Part shown: one piece after another, positions 6,046 through 11,836 of the stretch
How positions within the stretch are numbered: position 1 is the first letter of the stretch
Layout: the number at the start of each line of letters is the position of its first letter
DNA from: Nitriliruptorales bacterium
Lineage (GTDB): Bacteria; Actinomycetota; Nitriliruptoria; Euzebyales; Egibacteraceae
DNA: 13,023 nt
NCBI GenBank assembly: GCA_007119305.1
Contig: SKPY01000347.1
Coordinates: forward strand, 1-13,023
Reading direction: 5' to 3'
Made by a program: the position numbers and the translations under genes
Notes under the pieces: model-generated
The model's input: only the letters and a program-made list of their open reading frames with translations
Told to the model about the DNA's origin: nothing
Database searches by the model: none

Positions 6046-7017
6046 ATGACGGACACCGACAGGGTGATCGATTGGCTCCTCGACCCGGAGCACTCCGACC
6101 CGTCGATCCGCTGGCAGGTCATGCGCGACCTGCTCGACGCCCCACCGGCGGACTGGGCGGCGGAGCGGGCGAGGGTCGAGACCGAGGGCTGGGGCGCGCG
6201 TCTGCTGTCCTTCGAGGACGAGGACGGGCAGTGGGCGGGCGGCGCGCACTTCCCCGCCGACTACGTTTGGGGCGGTGACGAGCCCGGGCAGCCGTGGACG
6301 TCCACATCGCATTCGCTGGCCCAGCTGCGCGAGCTCGGGTTCGACCCGACCTCGGACCGGGCGCGGCGGATGGTCGAGCTCATCGGCGCCAACGCTCACT
6401 GGGAGCACGACAACCAGCCCTACTGGGAGGGCGAGGTCGAGCCCTGCATCAACGGCGCGCTCGTCGCGAACGGCACCTACTTCGGCGTCGACATGACCCC
6501 GGTCGTCGTCCGGCTGCTCGGCGAGCGCCTCGAGGACGGCGGGTGGAACTGCGAGGCCGAGAACGGTTCGGTCCGAGCGTCGTTCCACACGACGATCAAC
6601 GTCCTCGAGGGGCTGCTGGAGCACGAGCGGGTGACCGGCGGCACCCCCGAGCTGCGGGAGGCACGGGTCTCCGGCGAGGAGTACCTCCTCAAGCGCTCCC
6701 TGTTCCGCCGGCTCAGCACCGGCGAACCGGCCGACGAGCGCTACCTGTCCTTCCTCCACCCCAATCGCTGGCACTATGACGTGCTCCGCGGGCTTGACTA
6801 CTTCCGCGCGTCGGCGACCCTGACGGGCGTGGCTCCCGACCCCCGGTTGAACGAGGCCATCGAGTGCGTGCGATCACGGCGTCTGGGCGACGGCACCTGG
6901 CCGCTGGACTGGAACCCGACAGGCCGCACCTGGTTCGAGGTCGACGACGGCGAGGGCGAGCCCTCCCGGTGGGTGACCCTGCGGGCCTTGCGCGTGCTCC
7001 GGTGGTGGGACGGCTAA
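6046..7017 (+). CDS. Terpenoid-cyclase/prenyltransferase-like alpha-toroid protein
   Basis: A 323-residue protein from ATG 6046, with a leaderless-type promoter. It opens with I-D-W-L-L-D-P-E-H-S-D-P-S-I-R-W-Q-V and then shows helical repeats with Gly/Trp turns (G-Q-W-A-G-G, D-G-G-W-N-C-E, D-G-T-W-P-L-D-W) and R-W-H-Y-D-V-L-R-G-L-D-Y-F-R. These are features of the squalene cyclase/protein prenyltransferase alpha-alpha toroid fold. At 323 residues it is about half of a squalene-hopene cyclase and I see no DxDD catalytic motif, so it is probably not a classical triterpene cyclase. Soluble proteins of this type occur in Actinobacteria and function is unknown. It stands alone between two broken toxin modules and appears intact. 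Confidence 0.8.
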   Translation: MTDTDRVIDWLLDPEHSDPSIRWQVMRDLLDAPPADWAAERARVETEGWGARLLSFEDEDGQWAGGAHFPADYVWGGDEPGQPWTSTSHSLAQLRELGFDPTSDRARRMVELIGANAHWEHDNQPYWEGEVEPCINGALVANGTYFGVDMTPVVVRLLGERLEDGGWNCEAENGSVRASFHTTINVLEGLLEHERVTGGTPELREARVSGEEYLLKRSLFRRLSTGEPADERYLSFLHPNRWHYDVLRGLDYFRASATLTGVAPDPRLNEAIECVRSRRLGDGTWPLDWNPTGRTWFEVDDGEGEPSRWVTLRALRVLRWWDG

Positions 7018-7035
7018 CCCTGGTCAACCCCGCGC

Positions 7036-7107
7036 ATGGCGAGGTCGGGTTGGGCGCTGGCAGAAGCCGAACGGGTCGCGGCGGAGCGGCAACGACTGCT
7101 TGCATGA
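7036..7107 (+). pseudogene. 23-codon stub, possible remnant of an antitoxin
   Basis: ATG 7036 opens a short frame ending at TGA 7105-7107, which overlaps the toxin ATG 7104 as ATGA. The product is M-A-R-S-G-W-A-L-A-E-A-E-R-V-A-A-E-R-Q-R, then L-L-A, a single charged helix. The in-frame stop of the preceding gene at 7015-7017 limits any extension to 29 codons. Coupled overlap is typical of antitoxin-toxin pairs, so this may be the last helix of an antitoxin whose N-terminus was lost. It could also be a non-functional frame. Confidence 0.35.
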
Positions 7108-7436
7108 GGTTCCTGGTCGCTGCGATGTTCCCGCCGCAGGGCGCCGAGCGGCTGAACGCCGCTGGCCACGACGCGGTGACGCCTGCCGAGCTGGGAGTCG
7201 ACAACCTGCCCGACGAGGCGCTGATCGAGATCGCCACCGCAGAGCAGCGCGTGGTCGTGACCGAGAACGCCAGCGACTTCGCCCACGCGACGACCTGCGT
7301 GGTGCTGTTCGTGCTGAAGTCCTGGTGGCCGTCGGGGGTGCTGGCACCACGGCTTGCCGAGGCGTTGGAGCGCTGGGCAACCACGCATCCCGAGCCGGGC
7401 CCCTGGCCGCACTGGCTCGACGCCGACCTGCGCTGA
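7104..7436 (+). CDS. DUF5615 / Mut7-C-like PIN-fold toxin, first catalytic Asp apparently missing
   Basis: A 110-residue protein matching the DUF5615 family of PIN-like RNases: M-R-F-L-V-x-x-M-F-P-P at the start, A-A-G-H-D-A-V, D-E-A-L-I-E-I-A, V-V-V-T-E-N-A-S-D-F-A and a C-terminal P-E-P-G-P-W-P-H-W. The family has an Asp directly after the first strand (F-L-V-D). Here residues 6-7 are Ala-Ala (codons GCT GCG at 7119-7124), so that acid is lost, while the second Asp in S-D-F is kept. The start is fixed by the ATGA overlap with the preceding stub. The loss of both the acid and a full antitoxin suggests an inactive relic, still with an open frame. Confidence 0.8.
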   Translation: MRFLVAAMFPPQGAERLNAAGHDAVTPAELGVDNLPDEALIEIATAEQRVVVTENASDFAHATTCVVLFVLKSWWPSGVLAPRLAEALERWATTHPEPGPWPHWLDADLR

Positions 7437-7773
7437 CACGCAAGTCGACCACCGCTCCCGGCAGATGGGGTAAACAGAACCCGTAACCGGTGACAAGACG
7501 ATGTGTCGGCGAGCCTGCCGGGGGCCTGTGGGGCGCCCTTCGTTGCCGCCGTCGCGGGTGTGGACTACCCGACCACCCGCCGGCCAACACGGTGCGCAGC
7601 CTCCCTGCCTGGCAGCGGGTGCGCACGCCGTGCCGGGCGGGTCAGCACCGTGGGCAGCGCGCAACCCAGTGCACCGCAACCCCGACCGCGTCGAGCGTGT
7701 ACACCATGTAGGCTCACAGGGCGTCGTCGACGAGAAGATGCTGCTCGCGTGGCGCGCCGATCGCGGACCCCCG
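7437..7773. other. Intergenic stretch without a recognisable gene
   Basis: 337 bp between the DUF5615 toxin and the RES remnant. Open frames exist on both strands but none has protein-like sequence or a start signal. It contains one arm of a 20-bp direct repeat (7467-7486). If the stop of the RES frame at 7774 were read through, the minus frame would continue to TGA at 7714 with a C-terminus-like L-L-V-D-D-A-L, so part may be RES tail. Confidence 0.4.
7467..7486. repeat. Direct repeat, copy 1 (partner 8331-8350)
   Basis: GGGGTAAACAGAACCCGTAA matches GGGGTAGGAAGAACCCGTGA at 8331-8350 in 16 of 20 positions. Each copy holds a GGGT/ACCC dyad. The two copies flank the RES remnant, 864 bp apart. 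Confidence 0.4.
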
Positions 7774-8298
7774 CTACAGTGCGACCGCGATCCCGCCGCG
7801 GTCGGCTGCGCGACACGAGAAGAACCGCAGCCCGTGGATGCCGGGGCTGGCATGGAAGAACCGCCCCCAGCCCTGGGTGAGTACGTAGCCGACCGCGTCG
7901 AGGTTCGTGTCGCCGAGCCGGACAGACGCTCCGACGCTGGCGGCGTCGGCCGCGGAGGTCAGGTCGAACAGCCGCGAACGGGCGGGAGCACCGACGAGTG
8001 TCCCACGCCAGGACGGGCAGATGTCGACCGTCGCGGGCCGGCCCTCCAGCCCGCGGTGGAACACCTCGAGGGCCGACACCTCGAACGCCAGTGCGCCGCA
8101 GAGCACGAACACGGCTTCGTGGACAGCCGGCGGGCGGCCGGATGCGGGTCGAACCGGTGCAGCGGCCCGTAGCGTGCGGCGTGTCCGCGGCCCGGGCGTG
8201 CCGCGACGGGTGCCAGATACGCCAGTACGGGCCGGCCGGCGGCACGCTCGACAGCCACGCAGCCCCTGCGCCGGCGCCTGCGGCAGTTCGATGGTCAC
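7774..8298 (-). pseudogene. RES-domain toxin remnant with two or three frameshifts
   Basis: Read on the minus strand, pieces in different frames assemble into one RES domain. One frame starts at GTG 8298 (T-I-E-L-P-Q-A-P-A-Q-G-L). A second (about 8260-8198) has A-W-L-S-S-V-P-P-A-G-P-Y-W-R-I-W-H. A third (about 8171-8136) has R-Y-G-P-L-H-R-F-D-P-H-P-A. From about 8128 the first frame resumes with A-L-A-F-E-V-S-A-L-E-V-F, L-F-D-L-T-S and G-L-R-F-F-S-C-R-A, ending at TAG 7774. The Arg, Glu and Ser that name the RES fold are all present but in different frames. RES toxins deplete NAD+ and pair with Xre/DUF2384 antitoxins. The GTG start overlaps a TGA upstream (GTGA), hinting at a former coupled antitoxin. 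Confidence 0.7.
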
Positions 8299-8330
8299 GT
8301 CCCCAGCCGCTCAAGCCGTCTGCCCGCAAA

Positions 8331-8350
8331 GGGGTAGGAAGAACCCGTGA
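8331..8350. repeat. Direct repeat, copy 2 (partner 7467-7486)
   Basis: GGGGTAGGAAGAACCCGTGA, 16 of 20 identical to the copy at 7467-7486, just upstream of the RES remnant. Confidence 0.4.
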
Positions 8351-8432
8351 AGTCGAGCTGGTGGTCGCCGCAGCCGAGCACGGCGTGCGGCCGCCCAGCG
8401 CCGGGTTCGCCGCCGTAACGCAGTGCGGACTA

Positions 8433-8473
8433 ACGGCGGATAGACCGCAGCGACTCTGACGGCGGTAGGACCG
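8433..8473. repeat. Pair of 15-bp direct repeats, 26-bp period
   Basis: ACGGCGGATAGACCG (8433-8447) and ACGGCGGTAGGACCG (8459-8473) differ at three positions. They are intergenic, upstream of the RES remnant, and could be regulator sites or chance. Confidence 0.3.
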
Positions 8474-8534
8474 TGTTTCGTTGACCTCGGCGACAGCTTT
8501 CTGTGCACGACGCGGCCCAGCCCGGCCACCACGG

Positions 8535-9284
8535 TCACGCTGCAGCAGCCACGCGGCGCCGTGCCAGGCCGGCGACGGCGGCCACGGCCAGCAGGCCCAC
8601 CAGCAGCGCCACCAAGTGACCGACGCCGGCCTCAACCGGGATCTCGATCCAGGTCGGCAGCGCCTGCGCAAGCACCACGGCGCCGACAACGGCCGGCAGC
8701 CCCGGCACCAGCGCCTGCCAGCGGTGAGCCACCGCGATGGCACCCGCGACCGTGCCGAGAGCCAGATGACTGCCAGCGGAAGCCAGCGGCCAGGGAGCGG
8801 ACCGCTCGACCTGGCCCGCCCAACCGCTGACTGCCAGCAGCGCGACGAGGGCGAGCGTCGCGCCAACGCCGACAGCCATCGGTCGGAGCCAGCCGCCCGG
8901 TCTTCGATTGCGGCGACCGCTCAGCGTGTGGCCGGCCGTGCCCGGACCACACCGCAGCGCGACGGCCGTAGCTGCGCTCAGCGCGCCGGCCGCGACCAGG
9001 ATTGCACCGCGCTGCGGCCACGGGATCAGCCCCGCCGCGAGCAGGCAGCTCGCGGCCGTCCCGCCGAGCAGCGGCCGTTCGTGGGCGAGCACAACGCCGA
9101 CGCCTGCGCAGACACCGGCGAGCATATAGACCGCCAGCAGCGGCCGCGGATCACCGGGGAAGACCGGGCTGCGGACCGTCTCGACCAGCGCCAGCGTGAT
9201 GAGCACACCAGCAGCGAAGAGCGCGCCCACCAGGCCCTGGATCAGCCAGGCCGTCCCCCCGGCGGCGCTGCTGCGCGTCTGCAT
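8535..9284 (-). CDS. Polytopic membrane protein, unknown function
   Basis: A 249-residue protein from ATG 9284 (GTG 9287 is an alternative). About eight hydrophobic stretches long enough to cross the membrane can be seen: roughly residues 14-34, 49-68, 72-90, 93-110, 135-155, 170-188, 193-213 and 222-244. A basic loop (G-R-R-N-R-R-P-G-G-W) follows the fourth segment. No transporter or enzyme motif was recognised. A -10-like TAGACT lies about 30 bp upstream on the minus strand; a Shine-Dalgarno is weak. The product is coherent end to end, unlike its neighbours, and looks functional. It lies between the RES remnant and the recombinase fragment; it could be a hitchhiker or part of the original island. 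Confidence 0.7.
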   Translation of the reverse strand: MQTRSSAAGGTAWLIQGLVGALFAAGVLITLALVETVRSPVFPGDPRPLLAVYMLAGVCAGVGVVLAHERPLLGGTAASCLLAAGLIPWPQRGAILVAAGALSAATAVALRCGPGTAGHTLSGRRNRRPGGWLRPMAVGVGATLALVALLAVSGWAGQVERSAPWPLASAGSHLALGTVAGAIAVAHRWQALVPGLPAVVGAVVLAQALPTWIEIPVEAGVGHLVALLVGLLAVAAVAGLARRRVAAAA

Positions 9285-9350
9285 CACCCGCCGATCTCTC
9301 GGTTGCGGTCAGTCTAGTCAGCTAGGTGTCGGCAGCTGCGATGAGCTGCG

Positions 9351-9678
9351 CGCCCCGACGACGAAGGGGCACAAGCCCGCGGTGATCGCCCTGGTGCCCC
9401 GCACCGTGCAGGCGATCGGCCTGTCGGTGGGCCAGCGACGCTCGGGGCCGCTGCTGTGCAACACCCGCGGCCGACGCATGACGTCCTACAACGTCGCCTA
9501 CCTCGTCAGCGCGTTGTGCCGCAGGATCGGGATGGACCGGCGGATCACGCCGCACAGCCTGCGGCACTCGGCGATCACGATCGCCCTGGATGCGGGCATC
9601 GGGCTGCGGGATGTGCAGGACTTCGCCCGCCACGAGGATCCCAAGACCACCCGCACGCTCTTGCGCGCGGCGTCGTAG
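9351..9678 (+). pseudogene. Tyrosine recombinase C-terminal fragment
   Basis: About 100 codons of a phage-type integrase catalytic domain: T-K-G-H-K-P-A-V-I-A-L-V-P-R-T with the beta-hairpin Lys, then I-T-P-H-S-L-R-H-S-A (the H-x-x-R motif), L-D-A-G-I-G-L-R-D-V-Q-D and the A-R-H-E-D-P-K-T-T-R segment with the late His. The N-terminal half and first catalytic Arg are missing, with no start codon near 9351. The nucleophile Tyr, normally a few residues after T-T-R, is replaced by T-L-L-R-A-A-S and a stop at 9676-9678. Those last codons are the antisense of the HEPN gene, so the natural 3' end was removed. It cannot be active. Confidence 0.88.
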
Positions 9679-9884
9679 GACAGCGTGTGCGCCTTGGGCA
9701 AGCGGCCCCGCGCCGCCGCGAACAGCCACACCTCGCCGTCGTCAGCGAGCTGGTCGAGCATCCGGTGCGCGAACGCCTCATCGGCCGGGACCCGCTCGAA
9801 CCGCGCATCATCACCACACAGCCGCTCGACCGCCGTCGACGGCCACGCCGGCACACCGGCCGAGCCTCGCGCAGCCGGGCTCAT
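9655..9884 (-). pseudogene. HEPN-domain toxin, 3' end replaced by recombinase sequence
   Basis: ATG 9884 overlaps the TGA of the nucleotidyltransferase gene (ATGA). Residues about 17-77 resemble HEPN proteins that pair with MNT enzymes: T-A-V-E-R-L, F-E-R-V-P-A-D-E-A-F-A-H-R-M-L-D-Q and L-S-Y-D-A-A-R-K-S. After residue 76-77 the HEPN similarity ends because the strand becomes the antisense of the integrase fragment; the junction is at about 9654-9660. The open frame runs on to 9498 and would give a 128-residue chimera with a nonsense tail. The C-terminal half, which carries the R-x4-6-H RNase motif, is gone, so the toxin is presumably inactive. Confidence 0.72.
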
Positions 9885-10468
9885 GCGCGCTGCTCCGCGG
9901 ACGCATCCGGGGTCACGTCCACCTGAGGGCCGTCCTTGACCTGGCGGGCGAACCCGGTGGGATCCTGCTCCCACTCCTCGGGCGTGCGGATTATCGGGTT
10001 GACCGCGATGCCCAGCTCACGGGTCAGCTCCGCGGCGGCGGTCCACACCGCGTCGTGGTCGACCTCACCGATCACCAGCAGATCGATGTCGGCCGGCACC
10101 GGCCCCCCACGACCGTGCCAGCGCGCCGCCCACGACCCGAAGATCACCGCACGCTCCACCCCAGGGACCGCCCCCAACGCCGCGCAGATGCGCACCGGCG
10201 GCCCGTACAGCTTTGCGAGCAGCGCCTGCAGCTCCGGCGCGATGCTCGACTCCAACTCCGCGCACACCAGCGTGCGGTTGCCCTCCCGGCGGGTGCGCAC
10301 CAGGTCCGCCTCGGCCAGGCGAGCCACCTCCCGCGACACCGTCGCCTGGGGCACCCCCAGACGCTGCGCGAGCGTCCCCACCGTTGTCTCCAACCCCGGG
10401 TTGGTGAACAGCTCCCCGAGCAGGCGAAACTGCGCGTCCGTGCGGAAGAACGGCCAACGATAATCCAT
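9881..10468 (-). CDS. HTH-nucleotidyltransferase (MNT) antitoxin-type protein
   Basis: 195 residues from ATG 10468. Residues about 5-70 form a winged helix-turn-helix (T-V-G-T-L-A-Q-R-L-G-V-P-Q-A-T-V-S-R-E-V). A nucleotidyltransferase domain follows with A-V-I-F-G-S-W-A-A-R and later A-D-I-D-L-L-V, keeping the GS and DxD active-site elements. Family members pair with HEPN toxins; the HTH suggests autoregulation. ATG codons at 10501 and 10489 are in frame, but 10468 sits seven bases after the -10-like TATCAT (10481-10476), and the upstream codons are a repeated operator, so 10468 is preferred. It appears intact although its HEPN partner, overlapping by ATGA, is truncated. Confidence 0.87.
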   Translation of the reverse strand: MDYRWPFFRTDAQFRLLGELFTNPGLETTVGTLAQRLGVPQATVSREVARLAEADLVRTRREGNRTLVCAELESSIAPELQALLAKLYGPPVRICAALGAVPGVERAVIFGSWAARWHGRGGPVPADIDLLVIGEVDHDAVWTAAAELTRELGIAVNPIIRTPEEWEQDPTGFARQVKDGPQVDVTPDASAEQRA

Positions 10469-10498
10469 CAACTGGATGATAGCATCCATTGACTGGAT
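10463..10498 (-). promoter_or_regulatory. Two ATCCA-N5-TGGAT operators, 21 bp apart
   Basis: Inverted repeats ATCCA-N5-TGGAT lie at 10463-10477 and 10484-10498, exactly 21 bp apart, two helical turns. They cover the -10-like TATCAT and the start at 10468. The arrangement fits two dimers of the HTH protein binding the same DNA face to repress its own gene. Confidence 0.65.
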
Positions 10499-10501
10499 CA
10501 T

Positions 10502-11070
10502 CGATGCAGCGCAGCGCCCCTGCCCACCAGTTCGATCTAACGTCCCCCAGAAACGTTCCCGGGTTCAACCTACGCCGGGTAGGGCGGTGATCGTGAAGTG
10601 CGGTCGACGCTCACGTTCCGTAGCTGCGCGTCCGCGCGGGGTGCGGCCCCTGGTGTCTTGAACAGGGCCTACGGCTGCCCTGCGGTGGCTGTCGAACCCG
10701 GCGGTTCGGTCCGGTGCTGTTTCCCATCTCAGCACCCTATGGGGCCTGGTGGCCTCCTCCACGAAGGATGAGAATGCTTGCGTAGGCCGTCTCCTGACCT
10801 CGGTCGCCTGTAGCGCTATCAGCTTGGGCGTCAGCATGAGGCGGGGGCCTGCCAGGTAGCACCAAGTGTTTCCTCGAGGACGTGGCTCAGACTCTTGAAG
10901 AGCCGGTACGGGCCCCTGGGACGGCCTTCTTCGTTGTGCCTGCCATCGCCGGTTGCGGGCCGTATGCGTCGCTGATGCAACGGTTTCTGGCGTCCTGGCA
11001 AGCCCCAACCCGCCTGTGCGCCCTCTCGCTGCACGCTTCGGCCACCTTTCGCCTCGGAGGCATTCTCGGC
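10502..11070. other. Lower-GC region without a recognisable gene
   Basis: About 570 bp. Three 60-base lines counted by hand are 63-68% GC, against about 80% in a line of the methyltransferase gene. Open frames exist on the minus strand (10565-11008, 147 codons; 10831-11034) and plus strand (from 10882), but they have no ribosome-binding site, no domain I recognise, and the plus-strand one runs antisense into the nitroreductase. It may be a decayed gene or mobile element, or an unknown RNA. No tRNA-like fold was seen. Confidence 0.4.
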
Positions 11071-11808
11071 TCAGTGGGCGTGGGGGGTCGCCGGCGTGGA
11101 CCGCGAGGCCTGGGGTGTGGTGGTCTGTCCCCAGCGTTCGTGGAAGGCTACGTCGTGCACGGGTCGCCGGCGGGCGGGTTTGAAGTCGGTGCCGGTGAAG
11201 TAGGCGACGGGGATGAGGCCGGCCTGGGAGACGCCGTCGGGGATGTCGAGGAGTCGGGCGACCTCGGGCTCGGCGCCGAGGTGGATCATGGTCAGCGACG
11301 AGCCCAGGCCGCGGCTGCGGAGGGCGAGCATGAAGCTCCAGGCAGCCGGCCAGATCTCACCGTAGGTGGAGGCTGCGGCCATGTTGTCCAGGTCGGTGTC
11401 GTAGCCAAGGTGGGTGAACAGCTCACGGTCCTGCTGGAGGCCGCCGGCGTGGCACGGGATCACGTGGACCGGCACCTGCTCGAGGTGGTCGCCGAGGTAG
11501 CGGCTGGAGGCCGCGACCTTCTGGGTGTCGATGTCGTCGGCGGGGACCTGTGACGCCAGGGCGTCGACGGCGGGCCGCTCGACGCGGCGGTAGATCTCGG
11601 CGATCGCGGCTCGGGTGTGGGGGTCGGTGATCACCAGCCACCGCCAGCGCTGGAAGTTGAAGCCGTTGGGTGCCTGCAGCGCGAGCTGCAGGCACTCGTA
11701 GACCACCTCGAGGGGGACGGGGCGGTCGAGGTCGAGGCGGCGGCGCACCGCCCGGGTGGTGGCAAGGACGTGGTCGATGCTGGCGCGGTCGAGCTCGCTG
11801 AGGTGCAT
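11071..11808 (-). CDS. Nitroreductase-family FMN oxidoreductase
   Basis: A 245-residue protein from ATG 11808, preceded by AAGGAG seven bases upstream. It begins with the typical helix T-R-A-V-R-R-R-L-D and has A-P-N-G-F-N-F-Q-R-W (about 47-56), the FMN-binding/dimer motif usually written APSGxNxQPW. Further family features are the middle helix with W-P-A-A-W-S-F-M-L-A-L-R and G-L-G-S-S-L-T-M-I-H-L. Such enzymes reduce nitro groups, quinones or flavins with NAD(P)H, working as FMN dimers in the cytoplasm; the substrate is unknown. It starts 28 bp after the methyltransferase stop, so the two form an operon. The C-terminal Thr/Pro/His-rich tail of about 20 residues is outside the fold. Confidence 0.9.
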   Translation of the reverse strand: MHLSELDRASIDHVLATTRAVRRRLDLDRPVPLEVVYECLQLALQAPNGFNFQRWRWLVITDPHTRAAIAEIYRRVERPAVDALASQVPADDIDTQKVAASSRYLGDHLEQVPVHVIPCHAGGLQQDRELFTHLGYDTDLDNMAAASTYGEIWPAAWSFMLALRSRGLGSSLTMIHLGAEPEVARLLDIPDGVSQAGLIPVAYFTGTDFKPARRRPVHDVAFHERWGQTTTPQASRSTPATPHAH

Positions 11809-11836
11809 CGTCGTCTCCTTGGGATGGCTGGGGTGG

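Larger units (their letters stand above)
8299..8534. other. Region where the RES antitoxin would be expected
   Basis: No convincing gene. A minus-strand frame open from the stop at 8430-8432 to TGA 8295-8297 ends in R-R-L-E-R-L-G-T and overlaps the RES GTG by GTGA, but has no ATG and does not look like a Xre/DUF2384 antitoxin; it is at most 44 codons. The rest holds short repeats (8433-8473) and the second direct-repeat arm. Confidence 0.35.

Noticed and set aside
5926..6774. Minus-strand open frame of 282 codons
   Set aside because: Antisense to the cyclase-like gene, which has Trp/Gly repeat motifs and a promoter.
7467..8350. CRISPR array
   Set aside because: Only two imperfect repeats 864 bp apart; no regular spacer pattern anywhere in the window.
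7565..8866. Minus-strand open frame of 433 codons
   Set aside because: It joins the antisense of intergenic DNA, one frame of the RES remnant and an off-frame piece of the membrane gene; only the part around 8198-8260 carries RES-like sequence.
9590..10492. Plus-strand open frame of 300 codons
   Set aside because: Antisense to the HEPN remnant and the HTH-nucleotidyltransferase; product is Arg/His/Pro-rich.
10900..10950. Possible group II intron domain V near an AGAGCCGG sequence
   Set aside because: The expected hairpin and catalytic triad pairing could not be drawn, and no reverse transcriptase is nearby.
10882..11553. Plus-strand open frame of 223 codons
   Set aside because: Its second half is antisense to the nitroreductase and the first half has no start signal or known domain.
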